DNA of 64,000 bases from JBBIPA01 sp963820495 (GCA_963820495.1 CAWGAF010000002.1:372001-436000); one strand, 5' to 3'. Numbered from the stretch's first letter, positions 30,406 to 40,465 are shown. Notes: generated by a model not told the origin, from the sequence alone. Numbers and translations: made by a program.

Positions 30406-30823
30406 CCATCGCGGACTGAAGTTAAAGCAGGCTATCATGGGTTTCTTCGACCAGTCTGGATATGGTTATCATGACTTTGGTTGTTACACTGCTGAGTCTG
30501 TGGACTACCCCGATTTTGCTCGACCAGTTGCTGAGGCAGTAATTGCAGCTAAGTTTGATTACGGGATTTTAATATGTGCTACTGGCATAGGTATGAGTAT
30601 AGCTGCGAATAAGGTGAAGGGAATCCGTGCTGCTTTATGCTGTAGTGTCTACGATACTCAATGTGCACGCGGGCATAATAATGCTAATGTTTTATGTCTG
30701 GGTGCGGAAAAACTCGAAGTTAATTTGGCTATTGAAATTGTGAAAACATTTCTGTCAACAACGTTTGAAGGTGGCAGACATGCACGGCGTCTGGAGAAAA
30801 TAAGCGCTATTGAAGCAGAATAG
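30383..30823 (+). CDS. rpiB: ribose-5-phosphate isomerase B
   Basis: A 146-residue RpiB/LacA-type isomerase of ribose 5-phosphate and ribulose 5-phosphate. It shows GCDHRGLKLK (about 6-15), VDYPDFARPVA, the active-site ICATGIGMSIAANKVKGIRA-type loop (about 67-86, Cys at about 67) and CARGHNNANVLCLG. It starts inside the end of tsaC (overlap 23 bases). Confidence 0.95.
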   Translation: MRIALGCDHRGLKLKQAIMGFFDQSGYGYHDFGCYTAESVDYPDFARPVAEAVIAAKFDYGILICATGIGMSIAANKVKGIRAALCCSVYDTQCARGHNNANVLCLGAEKLEVNLAIEIVKTFLSTTFEGGRHARRLEKISAIEAE

Positions 30824-30873
30824 CTTGACAATAGGTAATTGCTATGTTAGTTTACTAGAATCTGTTATTTTTC

Positions 30874-30882
30874 TGTTATAGT
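30874..30882 (+). promoter_or_regulatory. possible extended -10 promoter before ilvD
   Basis: TGTTATAGT fits an extended -10, 38 bases before the ilvD ATG. A TTGACA lies at 30825-30830 but is too far for a standard pairing. Tentative. Confidence 0.35.
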
Positions 30883-30919
30883 TAAGGAATGGTCTTAATC
30901 TCAGGGGGTTACCTGAAAA

Positions 30920-32590
30920 ATGATGCGTAGTGATAGAGTAAAGCAGGGAGTTGAGAGGGCACCACATCGGTCGCTGCTTAAGGCTGTGGGAGTTTCTCGA
31001 GATGATTTAGGTAAGCCTTTTATCGGCATAGTTAACAGTTTCAGCGAAGTTGTTCCTGGTCATATACATCTACAGTCTATTGCTAGAGCTGTGAAAGAAG
31101 GGGTGCGGAGTGGTGGTGGTGTACCGTTTGAAGTTAATACTATAGCTGTCTGTGACGGCATTGCTATGAACCATCCTGGTATGAAATATAGTCTGCCCAG
31201 TAGAGAGCTTATTGCAGATTCAGTGGAGATTGTAGTAGAAGCTCATGCTTTTGATGCTCTGGTTTTCATTCCTAATTGTGATAAGGTAATTCCAGGAATG
31301 TTGATGGCTGCAGTAAGGTTGAATATACCTTCTGTTTTTGTCAGCGGTGGCCCCATGCTGGCTGGACGTTTGAACCAAAACGGTGAAGATAAATTTGTTG
31401 ATTTAAACTCGGTATTTATGGGAGTGGGCAAAGTAGCTAAAGGGCTGATGACGGAAGCGGAACTGGAGGAACTGGAGGAAATTGCCTGTCCTGGCTGTGG
31501 CAGTTGTTCCGGCATGTTCACTGCTAACACTATGAACTGTCTGACTGAGGCTTTGGGGATGGCTTTGCCCGGTAATGGTACCATCCCGGCGGCATATGCT
31601 CAGCGTATAATGTTAGCCTTTGAAGCTGGGCAGCAGGTCATGAAAATTCTATCTCAGAAACTTTTGCCCAGAGATATTGTTACTGAGGATTCCTTATATA
31701 ACGCTTTTGCTGTTGACATGGCTTTGGGCGGTAGCACCAATTCGGTGCTGCACCTTATGGCGATAGCACATGAAGCTGGGATTGAGTTTCCTTTGTCTCT
31801 GGTAAATGGGATAAGCCAGCGAATTCCTCATATTGTTAAGATAGCTCCATCGAGCGAACTTCATATTGAAGACTTGTATCTGGCTGGTGGTGTTACGGCT
31901 GTTATGAAAGAATTATCTGAATTCTTAAATCTTAAGGAAAAGACTGTTTCAGGAACCAATTTGGCTAACGTCATAAAGGATGTGAAGGTTAAAAACCGCG
32001 ACGTAATCCGCTCGGTATCGAAGCCATATTCAGCTACAGGTGGTCTTACCATTCTTTTTGGGAATCTGGCTCCGGAAGGCGCTGTGGTAAAGAGTGCTGC
32101 TGTGGCTCCCGAGATGTTAGTGCATAAGGGTCAGGCACGGGTTTTTGATAACGAAGAAGAGGCGACTAAAGGCATAATGGCAAAGAAGGTTAAATCAGGC
32201 GAGGTAGTTGTTATACGCTATGAGGGTCCCAAGGGTGGGCCGGGTATGCGGGAAATGTTAACTCCTACCTCGATTCTCAGCGGCATGGGTATGGATAAAG
32301 AAGTAGCGCTTATTACCGATGGGCGTTTCTCTGGAGCAACTCGTGGCGCTGCCATTGGGCATGTGTCTCCTGAGGCAGCCAGCGGTGGCCCTATTGCTGC
32401 AGTACATGATGGTGACATTATTAATATTGATATACCTAATCATAAGCTGGAGATTGAAATAAGCGATTTCGAAATGAAGAATCGCTTAGCCCAACTGCCT
32501 AAGTTTGAGCCGAAAATAAAGAGCGGTTATCTTAAACGCTATACCGAGAAAGTTGATTCAGCTAGCCGCGGAGCAGTATTTGTTGATTAG
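30920..32590 (+). CDS. ilvD: dihydroxy-acid dehydratase
   Basis: A 556-residue IlvD/Edd-family Fe-S dehydratase. It has the cluster cysteines in FIPNCDKVIPGM (about 119) and CPGCGSCSGMF (about 192-202), the GGSTNSVLHL motif (about 274), and the C-terminal DGRFSGATRGAAIGHVSPEA. It removes water from 2,3-dihydroxy-3-methyl acids, the third step of valine and isoleucine synthesis. It is the first gene of the branched-chain cluster and is followed nine bases later by ilvB. Confidence 0.97.
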   Translation: MMRSDRVKQGVERAPHRSLLKAVGVSRDDLGKPFIGIVNSFSEVVPGHIHLQSIARAVKEGVRSGGGVPFEVNTIAVCDGIAMNHPGMKYSLPSRELIADSVEIVVEAHAFDALVFIPNCDKVIPGMLMAAVRLNIPSVFVSGGPMLAGRLNQNGEDKFVDLNSVFMGVGKVAKGLMTEAELEELEEIACPGCGSCSGMFTANTMNCLTEALGMALPGNGTIPAAYAQRIMLAFEAGQQVMKILSQKLLPRDIVTEDSLYNAFAVDMALGGSTNSVLHLMAIAHEAGIEFPLSLVNGISQRIPHIVKIAPSSELHIEDLYLAGGVTAVMKELSEFLNLKEKTVSGTNLANVIKDVKVKNRDVIRSVSKPYSATGGLTILFGNLAPEGAVVKSAAVAPEMLVHKGQARVFDNEEEATKGIMAKKVKSGEVVVIRYEGPKGGPGMREMLTPTSILSGMGMDKEVALITDGRFSGATRGAAIGHVSPEAASGGPIAAVHDGDIINIDIPNHKLEIEISDFEMKNRLAQLPKFEPKIKSGYLKRYTEKVDSASRGAVFVD

Positions 32591-32599
32591 AGGATATAA

Positions 32600-34306
32600 A
32601 TGAAAAAAACAGGTGCCCAGATTCTATGTGAAAGCTTGATTAAAGAAGGCGTGGAAGTTATTTTTGGCTATCCAGGTGGGGTTTTATTGCCTTTGTATGA
32701 CACGTTCCCACAGTATCCAAAGCTAAGGCATATTTTAGTCCGTCATGAACAAGGTGCGGCTCATGCTGCTGATGCCTATGCCAGAGTTACAGGAAGCGCT
32801 GGAGTATGTCTAGCCACCTCAGGCCCAGGAGCTTGTAACCTGGTAACTGGAATCGCCAATGCGTACATGGATTCTTCTCCAATGGTGGCTATTACCGGTC
32901 AGGTGGCTACCCCTTTTATTGGCAAAGATGCTTTCCAGGAAATAGATATAACGGGTATTACTCTCCCTATCACTAAAACTAACTATCTGGTGCTTGATAC
33001 CAGGGATTTGGCCCGAGTAGTTAAGGAAGCTTTTCATATTGCACAGTTTGGCAGGCCAGGCCCTGTTCTTATCGATATACCGAAGGACATTTTTCAGAAC
33101 AAAGCGGATTATGTCTATCCAGAAAAAGTCGATTTGCCTGGTTTGCGGCTTAAACTCCATGGGCATCCAGCACAAATTAAGAAGGCTTCTGAGCTGATCA
33201 ATAAGGCCGAACGTCCTGTTATTATTGGTGGGAGAGGTGTCATAATCTCTAAGGCTTATAATGAGTTCAGGGAGCTTGTAGAGAAAGCTCAAATGCCTGT
33301 GGTTACCACTCTCCTGGGTATTGGTTGTTTTCCTGAGACGCATGTATTAAGTTTTGGCTGGATGGGTATGCATGGTATGGCTTATGCTAATAAAGCTATA
33401 GATGAAGCCGATGTCATTATTGCTGTTGGCATGAGGTTTGATGATCGGGCTACGGGGGTAGTCAGTGCCTTTGCACCAAAGGCTCGTATTATCCATATTG
33501 ATATCGATCCTGCGGAAATAGGTAAGAACGTGCGGGTCGATGTGCCTATAGTTGGCGATATTAGTAATGTTCTTCGAAATCTAAATAAAGAAATTGTCCA
33601 GCGTAACCATATAGATTGGATTCAGCAACTAGAGGAGTGGCGTTTGGAACATCCGGCACTGGAGATAAGGGAATGCGCAGAGCTGTTACCTCAATATGTT
33701 ATTCGTCAGATTTATCATGCCACAAAGGGTGATGCAATTATTGTTACTGGTGTGGGACAAAACCAGATGTGGGCGGCGCAGTATTTCTTCTATAACAAAC
33801 CGAATTGTTTGGTTTCATCTGGTGGCTTGGGTACTATGGGTTTTGAGTTACCTGGTGCTATTGGAGCAAAGATAGGTTGTCCTGAGGAAACTGTATGGTG
33901 TATTGCTGGTGACGGTGGCTTCCAGATGACTATTCAGGAGTTGGCTACAGTGGCTCAGGAAAAAATCGATATTAAGATAGCTATAATCAATAATGGGTAT
34001 CTGGGGATGGTGAGGCAGTGGCAGGAACTCTTTTATGAACGTAACTATGTAGGAGTGCAGCTTTCCGGTCCGGACTTTGTCAAGATTGCTGAGGCTTACG
34101 ATATTCCTGCGATGCGGGTAACGAGTAAACTCGAGGTACCTGCTGCTATAGAGAAGGCGATGTCATACAAGGGTGCCTTCTTAATTGATTTCGTAGTTGA
34201 GCCGGAAGAGAATGTTTTCCCGATAGTGCCGCCTGGCGCGGCTTTGGTTGAATATCTGGAGATGCCGAAAAATCAGGCCGTAACTCCTTCAACCAAGCCG
34301 CGTTGA
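32600..34306 (+). CDS. ilvB: acetolactate synthase large subunit
   Basis: A 568-residue ThDP enzyme that condenses two pyruvates, or pyruvate with 2-ketobutyrate. It has the catalytic Glu in VRHEQGAAHAADAYAR (about 49), the ThDP/Mg motif GDGGFQMTIQELATV with IINN (about 437-462), and FAD-contact regions typical of AHAS. It shares an operon with ilvD. The small subunit ilvN is separated by about 2.8 kb occupied by two opposite-strand genes. Its end faces that of acs (8 bases apart). Confidence 0.96.
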   Translation: MKKTGAQILCESLIKEGVEVIFGYPGGVLLPLYDTFPQYPKLRHILVRHEQGAAHAADAYARVTGSAGVCLATSGPGACNLVTGIANAYMDSSPMVAITGQVATPFIGKDAFQEIDITGITLPITKTNYLVLDTRDLARVVKEAFHIAQFGRPGPVLIDIPKDIFQNKADYVYPEKVDLPGLRLKLHGHPAQIKKASELINKAERPVIIGGRGVIISKAYNEFRELVEKAQMPVVTTLLGIGCFPETHVLSFGWMGMHGMAYANKAIDEADVIIAVGMRFDDRATGVVSAFAPKARIIHIDIDPAEIGKNVRVDVPIVGDISNVLRNLNKEIVQRNHIDWIQQLEEWRLEHPALEIRECAELLPQYVIRQIYHATKGDAIIVTGVGQNQMWAAQYFFYNKPNCLVSSGGLGTMGFELPGAIGAKIGCPEETVWCIAGDGGFQMTIQELATVAQEKIDIKIAIINNGYLGMVRQWQELFYERNYVGVQLSGPDFVKIAEAYDIPAMRVTSKLEVPAAIEKAMSYKGAFLIDFVVEPEENVFPIVPPGAALVEYLEMPKNQAVTPSTKPR

Positions 34307-34313
34307 CAGAAAA

Positions 34314-36287
34314 CTATTGTCTTTCTTCAACTAAAGTGTGTACTACCGATGGGTCAGCCAGAGTGCTGGTATCGCCCAGGTCATCAATATTGCCAGCAGC
34401 GATCTTAGTTAATATCCTGCGCATAATCTTGCCGCTTCTGGTCTTGGGTAAAGCGTCGGCAAACTGTATTTTATCCGGTGTAGCTATAGGGCCGATCTCT
34501 TTACGAACGTGAGCTACTAATTCCTTCTTAAGTTCATCAGATTTCTCTACACCGGAGTTGAGAGTAACATAAGCATATATGCCCTGGCCCTTTATGTCGT
34601 GGGGCATGCCAACCACAGCAGCCTCTGCCACTTTAGGGTGTGATACCAGGGCGCTTTCGACCTCCGCTGTGCCAATTCGGTGACCCGATACGTTGATAAC
34701 ATCGTCTATCCGTCCCATGAGCCAGTAGAAACCGTCTTCGTCTACCCTGGCTCCGTCTCCAGTATTGTAGACACCGCGGAACTGGATGAAGTAGGTATTT
34801 TTAAATCTTTCTGGATTCCCGTAGACTCTTCGCATCAACCCTGGCCAGGGTCTCTTGATTACCAGATAGCCACCTTCGTTTACATTAGTAGGTGAACCGT
34901 TCTCTCTGAGTATTGCAGGTACGATTCCAGGGAAGGGTAATGAAGCTGAACCTGGTTTGGTAGGGGTAGCACCTGGTAAGGGGGTAATAAGTGCACCACC
35001 AGTTTCTGTCTGCCACCAGGTATCTACAATCGGACACTTGCCTTTGCCTATTACGTTGTAATACCACATCCAGGCTTCAGGGTTGATAGGTTCACCAACT
35101 GAACCTAAGATACGCAGGGAGCTTAAGTCGTGTTTGGCTGGCCACTCGTCTCCCTCTCTCATGATGGAGCGGAGAGCAGTTGGCGCTGTATAGAAAATGT
35201 TAACCCTATACTTTTCCACGATTTCCCAGAACCTGTCGGGATGGGGGTAGTTAGGGACTCCCTCAAACATAAGGCTTGTAGCTCCAAAAGCTAGGGGGCC
35301 GTAGACGATATAGCTATGTCCCGTTACCCAACCTATATCCGCAGTACACCAATAGGTGTCTTCCTCCTTGACGTCAAAAATCCATTTATAGGTTAGATAA
35401 GTGTACAGCAAGTATCCGGCTTGAGTATGAAGTACTCCCTTAGGTTTTCCAGTGCTGCCGCTGGTATACAGGATAAATAGTGGGTCCTCAGCATCCATTA
35501 CTTCAGGCTCGCAGTATGGTTCGATATCATCAGCAGCCATCTCATTGTCCCACCAGTAGTCACGGCCCTCTTTGAGAGGCACTTCGATTTGAGCTCTCTT
35601 GACTACAATTACCTTTTTGACCAGGGGGCAAGATTCTAGTGCCTGGTCTGAATTCCCTTTACTTCTGATTATTCTGCCTCCGCGATAATAACCATCGGCA
35701 CAGATGAGAAGTGTGCTGCCGCAGTCCAGCATTCTATCTCTCAAAGCATCGGCACTGAAACCACCGAAAACGATGCTGTGTATGGCTCCGATTCTGGCAC
35801 AAGCCAGCATGGCAATGGGAAGTTCGGGAATCATAGGCAGATAGATAGATACCCGGTCACCTTTCTTAACGCCATGCTTCTTCAGAACATTGGCGAATTT
35901 GCATACCTCATAATGCAGTTCCTGATAGGTGAGGGTCTTGTAATCTCCGATATCTCCTTCCCAGATTAATGCTGCTTTATTCTTTCTCCATGTTTTCAGA
36001 TGCCTGTCCAGGCAGTTATAGCTGACATTGAGCTTGCCCCCTATAAACCACTCGTGCTTGGCTTCTTTAAAATCTTCGACTAGCACTCTGTCCCACTTTT
36101 TAAACCAGTCCAGTTGTTCAGCCATCTCTCCCCAGAACCCTTCTGGGTCATCAACTGATCTCTGGTAAATCTTTTTATACTCATCTAGGTTTTTGATATA
36201 TGCTTTCTTACTGAGTTCCTCTGGAGGATAAAAAATCCTTTTCTCCTCCATCATCGAGGTAATTAATTTTTCTTCTTCTTTCATCAA
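34314..36287 (-). CDS. acs: acetyl-CoA synthetase (AMP-forming)
   Basis: A 657-residue acetate-CoA ligase. ANL superfamily motifs: YTSGSTGKPKGVLHT (about 266-280), DTWWQTETGG (about 417) and the acetylatable Lys in KTRSGKIMRR (about 618-627). It activates acetate to acetyl-CoA. It is in reverse orientation between ilvB and ilvN and is preceded by a cyclic-nucleotide-binding gene, likely in one transcript. The genes nearby (citramalate and 2-isopropylmalate synthases) consume acetyl-CoA, which gives metabolic sense to the position. Confidence 0.96.
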   Translation of the reverse strand: MMKEEEKLITSMMEEKRIFYPPEELSKKAYIKNLDEYKKIYQRSVDDPEGFWGEMAEQLDWFKKWDRVLVEDFKEAKHEWFIGGKLNVSYNCLDRHLKTWRKNKAALIWEGDIGDYKTLTYQELHYEVCKFANVLKKHGVKKGDRVSIYLPMIPELPIAMLACARIGAIHSIVFGGFSADALRDRMLDCGSTLLICADGYYRGGRIIRSKGNSDQALESCPLVKKVIVVKRAQIEVPLKEGRDYWWDNEMAADDIEPYCEPEVMDAEDPLFILYTSGSTGKPKGVLHTQAGYLLYTYLTYKWIFDVKEEDTYWCTADIGWVTGHSYIVYGPLAFGATSLMFEGVPNYPHPDRFWEIVEKYRVNIFYTAPTALRSIMREGDEWPAKHDLSSLRILGSVGEPINPEAWMWYYNVIGKGKCPIVDTWWQTETGGALITPLPGATPTKPGSASLPFPGIVPAILRENGSPTNVNEGGYLVIKRPWPGLMRRVYGNPERFKNTYFIQFRGVYNTGDGARVDEDGFYWLMGRIDDVINVSGHRIGTAEVESALVSHPKVAEAAVVGMPHDIKGQGIYAYVTLNSGVEKSDELKKELVAHVRKEIGPIATPDKIQFADALPKTRSGKIMRRILTKIAAGNIDDLGDTSTLADPSVVHTLVEERQ

Positions 36288-36395
36288 TACGCTCCTTTAT
36301 ACAGACATAGATATCTCTAGACTTTGAAATCCTGTCTGGTAATATACCAGGTATCCTGAGAGTAGTCTGGAAAGTGTGTTTTTCCTTGTTTAGGA

Positions 36396-36857
36396 TTAGG
36401 CACGGGTAACACCGAGTAGTTGGGTATATGATTCATGTAGCCTTCTGGCAACCACGGAGTTTAATCCCTTGAATATTAAGCAACCGATTTCAGGCCGTGT
36501 CATATATAAATCATGTAATTTTTTACCGCTGAAAGCCAGCGCAGTGGTCTTTTTGATAGCTTTTACTGTGGCAGTATACCTAAATGGCTCGATCATAGCT
36601 GACCAGCCAAAGACATCATACTTGGAGGCGCTCTGAACTTGACGCTGTGATAAGGGCCCTACCTCCAGAATAATGCCTACGAGACCATCTTCAACAACAT
36701 AGACCTTTTCACCCTTTTTATCTTGTTTGCAAATTATTGTTCCTGGTTCGAATACTTCTGAGGTGCACATTTCCTCAATTACGCTGAGTTGCTCGTCATT
36801 TAAATTTCGGAACAGGTCACACTTTTTAAGCACTTGTGCTTTGTTCGATTTGTCCAT
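36396..36857 (-). CDS. single-domain cyclic-nucleotide-binding protein
   Basis: A 153-residue protein consisting of one CRP-type cNMP-binding beta barrel (for example GTIICKQDKKGEKVYVVEDG, about 38-57) and a helix at the end. It has no DNA-binding domain. The phosphate-binding cassette is unusual (FGWSAMIEPFRYTATVKA) and may not bind cAMP. Such stand-alone domains are often found beside acs or protein acetyltransferases. It lies 108 bases upstream of acs on the same strand. The start ATG lacks an obvious AGGAGG but has GGAGGGCAACAA upstream. Confidence 0.8.
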   Translation of the reverse strand: MDKSNKAQVLKKCDLFRNLNDEQLSVIEEMCTSEVFEPGTIICKQDKKGEKVYVVEDGLVGIILEVGPLSQRQVQSASKYDVFGWSAMIEPFRYTATVKAIKKTTALAFSGKKLHDLYMTRPEIGCLIFKGLNSVVARRLHESYTQLLGVTRA

Positions 36858-36920
36858 TTATTGTTGCCCTCCAGTGCCAATGCTGTGGTTTGTCGTGGTT
36901 TTTTCAATGGTTGCAGATTC

Positions 36921-36949
36921 TTATTGTACAGCGATTATCGGGCTATAAT
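36921..36949 (+). promoter_or_regulatory. possible promoter of ilvN-ilvC
   Basis: TTATTG (36921-36926) and a consensus TATAAT (36944-36949) with a 17-base spacer. The resulting leader before ilvN would be about 175 bases, long enough for attenuation, although I could not define a T-box or a leader peptide there. Confidence 0.5.
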
Positions 36950-37131
36950 CAAGTTTGGAATTCAATTTTCTTTCACTCCTAGCAGTGGTGAAAAGTTGTT
37001 AAATAGGGGAATGAAAAAAAATATCATAATTCTTTTTCACTTCAAAATCGATGTTTGCTCTACTTGCATTTCTGTATTGGGCGTTTTAGAATAACGCAAT
37101 CAGTTAGCGATTTAGTAAAGGAGGTGTATCA

Positions 37132-37713
37132 GTGCCCCCTTCACAGAGACATATTTTAGTAGCTTTGGTGGAAGATAAACCGGGAGTACTTAACCGGGTT
37201 GCTAGCCTTTTTCGCAGGCGCAACTTTAATATCGACAGCATTGCAGTCGGACATTCGGTGCAGCCCAAATTATCTAGAATGACAATCGTAGTCGATGGAG
37301 ATAATGCCAAGGTAGAACAAGCTCGAAAGCAGTTGGATAAACTTGTCGAGGTAGTTAAAATAGCTGACATAACTAATTACGATTCCGTAATCAGGGAACT
37401 GGCTTTGATTAAAGTTAAGGCTAGTCACGCTACCAGGAGCGAAATCATACAGATTGTGGATATTTTCCGGGCTAATATAGTGGATGTTTCTGCAGACTCT
37501 CTGGTAATTGAGGTTACTGGAGATGGTGAGAAGGTCGATTCCTTACTGGAGCTCCTTCGTGGGTTTGGTATTAGAGAGATAGCCAGAACAGGTATTATCG
37601 CTTTGACTCGTGGTGGGGCAGGACCATTGCTGGTGGAAGAGGAAAAGACGAATAAAGAGCCTGGAAAGACTCTGGCATCGAGGAAGGCGACTACCAGTCC
37701 ACCTGATTGGTAA
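37132..37713 (+). CDS. ilvN: acetolactate synthase small (regulatory) subunit
   Basis: A 193-residue protein with a GTG start preceded by AAGGAGGTG. The N-terminal ACT domain (about 5-80; LVALVEDKPGVLNRVASLFR, with NIDSIAVG) and a C-terminal ALS_ss_C domain match IlvN/IlvH. It activates the large subunit and gives valine feedback. The last about 30 residues are a charged, low-complexity tail. It is followed by ilvC 57 bases later. Confidence 0.96.
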   Translation: MPPSQRHILVALVEDKPGVLNRVASLFRRRNFNIDSIAVGHSVQPKLSRMTIVVDGDNAKVEQARKQLDKLVEVVKIADITNYDSVIRELALIKVKASHATRSEIIQIVDIFRANIVDVSADSLVIEVTGDGEKVDSLLELLRGFGIREIARTGIIALTRGGAGPLLVEEEKTNKEPGKTLASRKATTSPPDW

Positions 37714-37770
37714 TAAATAGTAAAAGTAATTCGGGCAATGGCATAAAAGTAAATTTTCTAAGGAGGTATC

Positions 37771-38763
37771 ATGGCAAAGATTTATTTAGAGAAAGATATT
37801 AAGCTGGATTGGCTCAAGGGAAAGGTTATTGGCATTGTTGGTTTTGGCAGCCAGGGGCATGCTCATGCCCAGAATTTGAGAGATAGCGGTTGTCCAGTAA
37901 TTGTGGCTGAAGCTAAGGGTACTGAAGGCTGGAAAAACGCTCAGAAGGCTGGCTTCAAGCCAATGGATGCTGCGGGAGTGGCTGAAGAAGCAGACATAAT
38001 CGTTATGCTGGTATCTGATAATTTGCAGCCACGGATTTACCGTGATTCGGTTGAAAAGGAACTTTCAAAAGGCAAGATGCTAATGTTTGCTCATGGCTTT
38101 AATATACATTTTGGGCAGATAGTGCCGCCTACTGATGTGGATGTAACTATGATTGCTCCCAAGTGTCCTGGTCATATGTTGCGCCAGCTTTATACCGAGG
38201 CGTCGGGACCTCCGGCTCTAGTGGCAGTTCACCAGAACAAGTCCGGCAAAGCTAAGGATATTGCTTTAGCCTATGCTAAAGGCATTGGGTGTGCTCGTGC
38301 TGGGGTTTTGGAGACTACATTTGCTGAGGAGACTGAGACTGATCTTTTTGGTGAACAAACGGTGCTTTGTGGAGGGGTTTCTTCACTAGTCAAAGCTGGT
38401 TTTGAAACCTTGGTGGAAGCCGGCTACCAGCCAGAGATAGCTTATTTTGAGTGTTTCCACGAGCTAAAGCTTATTGTTGATCTTATGTACCGTGGTGGTC
38501 TAAGCTTCATGCGCTATTCGGTCAGTGATACTGCAGAATATGGTGACTATACCAGAGGTCCACGGGTTATCGATGAAATGGCCAAGGACGAAATGAGACA
38601 GATACTGGCTGAAGTTCAGGATGGAACTTTTGCCAGGGAATGGATTCTGGAGAACCAGGCAGGCCGTCCCAGCTACAATGCCATAAAAAGGCACGAAGCT
38701 GAACACGAGATTGAGATCGTGGGTAAGAAACTCAGGGCAATGATGCCCTGGCTAAAAGCCTAG
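37771..38763 (+). CDS. ilvC: ketol-acid reductoisomerase (class I)
   Basis: A 330-residue NADP(H)-dependent enzyme for the second step of valine and isoleucine synthesis. Rossmann motif IGIVGFGSQGHAHAQN (about 20-35), catalytic FAHGFNIHFGQI (about 105), and metal ligands in ETETDLFGEQTVLCGG (about 187-202) are present. It has a single C-terminal knot domain as in short class I KARI. Start preceded by AAGGAGGT. Confidence 0.97.
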   Translation: MAKIYLEKDIKLDWLKGKVIGIVGFGSQGHAHAQNLRDSGCPVIVAEAKGTEGWKNAQKAGFKPMDAAGVAEEADIIVMLVSDNLQPRIYRDSVEKELSKGKMLMFAHGFNIHFGQIVPPTDVDVTMIAPKCPGHMLRQLYTEASGPPALVAVHQNKSGKAKDIALAYAKGIGCARAGVLETTFAEETETDLFGEQTVLCGGVSSLVKAGFETLVEAGYQPEIAYFECFHELKLIVDLMYRGGLSFMRYSVSDTAEYGDYTRGPRVIDEMAKDEMRQILAEVQDGTFAREWILENQAGRPSYNAIKRHEAEHEIEIVGKKLRAMMPWLKA

Positions 38764-38938
38764 TTAATATATCAGTCATCTTATGCCAAGGCCATAGGTA
38801 GCCTGGCTGCATAGGAACGTATCTTTAGGTTCGCTTAGTTTTAATACCATTTGGATGGGCTGGATGCCAGGGGTTGTATGATTCTGGGCAAGTGCTATGG
38901 GCAACAGCCTACCTGTTTAAGTGAGAGGATTAAGTGAA

Positions 38939-40465
38939 ATGGATAAGGTTATTATTTTTGATACCACGTTACGTGATGGGGAACAGGCGGCAGGAACCAG
39001 CCTTAATTTTAAGGAAAAGCTTGACATTGCCAGGCAACTGGAAAGGCTGGGAGTCGATGTCATTGAGGCAGGGTTTCCTATAAGTTCGCCTGGCGATTTT
39101 GAAGCAGTGCAGCTTATTGCTAAAGAGATTCAAGGGTCAAGTGTTTGTGCTCTAACTCATGCTAATGCCGATGGTGTGGATAGAGCCTGGGAGGCGATAA
39201 AGGAGGCAAAAAAGCCTCGTATCCATGTCTTTCTCTCTGCTTCTGATATTCATCTTTTTCATCAGCTTAAGAAAAGCCGTGACGAGATTTTAGATATTTC
39301 ACGAAAAATGGTGAGCAGGGCAAAAAAATATGTGGATGATGTTGAATTTTCGCCTATGGATGCCAGCCGTACCAGTCCTGAGTATCTTTATCAGATATTG
39401 GAGATAGTAATCGAAGCTGGTGCCGCTACTGTGAATATCCCGGATACGGTGGGCTATGCTATTCCTGGAGAGTTTGGTAGCTTAATCGAAGGTATTTTAA
39501 AGAATGTGCCTAACATCCGTAAGGCTGTTATCAGTGTGCATTGCCATGATGACCTTGGTTTGGCGGTGGCTAACAGCCTTGAGGCTATACGTAGAGGTGC
39601 TAGGCAGGCAGAGTGTACTATAAATGGCATTGGTGAGCGGGCGGGGAATGCTTCACTAGAAGAGATTGTTATGGCAATTAAAACCAGGAAAGATTTTTTT
39701 GTCAATCTGGATACTAATATAGATACTACCCAGTTTTACAAAACAAGCCGGCTGGTAAGTGAATTAACCGGCTTCGTAGTTCAGCCAAACAAGGCGATTG
39801 TTGGTGCCAATGCTTTCCGCCACATGTCAGGAATTCACCAGGATGGGGTCATAAAAAGGGCGATTACCTATGAAATTATGGATCCCAGGTCCGTTGGCAT
39901 TCCTGCCAGTAGCCTTGTTTTAGGGAAGCTGAGTGGCCGTCATGCGTTTAAAGAAAGGCTGGCTGAACTCGGCTACATCCTCGATGAAGATGCGGTAAAC
40001 CGTGCCTTTGCTGCTTTTAAGGAACTGGCAGACAAGAAAAGGGAAGTTACTGACCGAGACATAGAATCGCTGATAGCTGAGGAAATGCGCACTACAGCTG
40101 AGGTTTACCATCTCGACCATGTGGAGATATCCTGCGGTGACCATAGTATTCCCACGGCTACGGTGAGATTGATTGCTCCTGATGGGCAGACTCTGGCTGA
40201 TGCTGCTCTGGGCACTGGGCCGATAGATGCCGTATATCAAGCTATTAACCGAATAATCAGAGTACCTAATAAGCTAACTGAATACACGGTTAAATCAGTA
40301 ACTGAAGGCATTGACGCTATTGGCGAGGTGCTGATACGGATTGAAAGCGATAATGTGACCTATACGGGGCGTGGTGCTGACACAGACATTATCGTTGCCA
40401 GTGCTAAGGCTTATATGAATGCGCTCAATCGTTTGCTGGCTGCTAAAAAGGTGAGCAAGGGATGA
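38939..40465 (+). CDS. leuA: 2-isopropylmalate synthase
   Basis: A 508-residue enzyme condensing acetyl-CoA with 2-oxoisovalerate. It has FDTTLRDGEQAAGTSL (metal-binding Asp) near the N terminus, SVHCHDDLGLAVANSL (about 197-212), GERAGNASLEEIVMA, and a C-terminal regulatory LeuA-dimer domain (about 375-505). An in-frame GTG at 38921 is possible, but ATG 38939 matches the family and has GAGAGG before it. The gap to ilvC (157 bases) has no obvious regulator. Confidence 0.96.
   Translation: MDKVIIFDTTLRDGEQAAGTSLNFKEKLDIARQLERLGVDVIEAGFPISSPGDFEAVQLIAKEIQGSSVCALTHANADGVDRAWEAIKEAKKPRIHVFLSASDIHLFHQLKKSRDEILDISRKMVSRAKKYVDDVEFSPMDASRTSPEYLYQILEIVIEAGAATVNIPDTVGYAIPGEFGSLIEGILKNVPNIRKAVISVHCHDDLGLAVANSLEAIRRGARQAECTINGIGERAGNASLEEIVMAIKTRKDFFVNLDTNIDTTQFYKTSRLVSELTGFVVQPNKAIVGANAFRHMSGIHQDGVIKRAITYEIMDPRSVGIPASSLVLGKLSGRHAFKERLAELGYILDEDAVNRAFAAFKELADKKREVTDRDIESLIAEEMRTTAEVYHLDHVEISCGDHSIPTATVRLIAPDGQTLADAALGTGPIDAVYQAINRIIRVPNKLTEYTVKSVTEGIDAIGEVLIRIESDNVTYTGRGADTDIIVASAKAYMNALNRLLAAKKVSKG

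Noticed and set aside
36950..37131. T-box or attenuator before ilvN
   Set aside because: No AGGGTGG-ACCGCG box, specifier stem or leader peptide rich in branched-chain codons was recognised.
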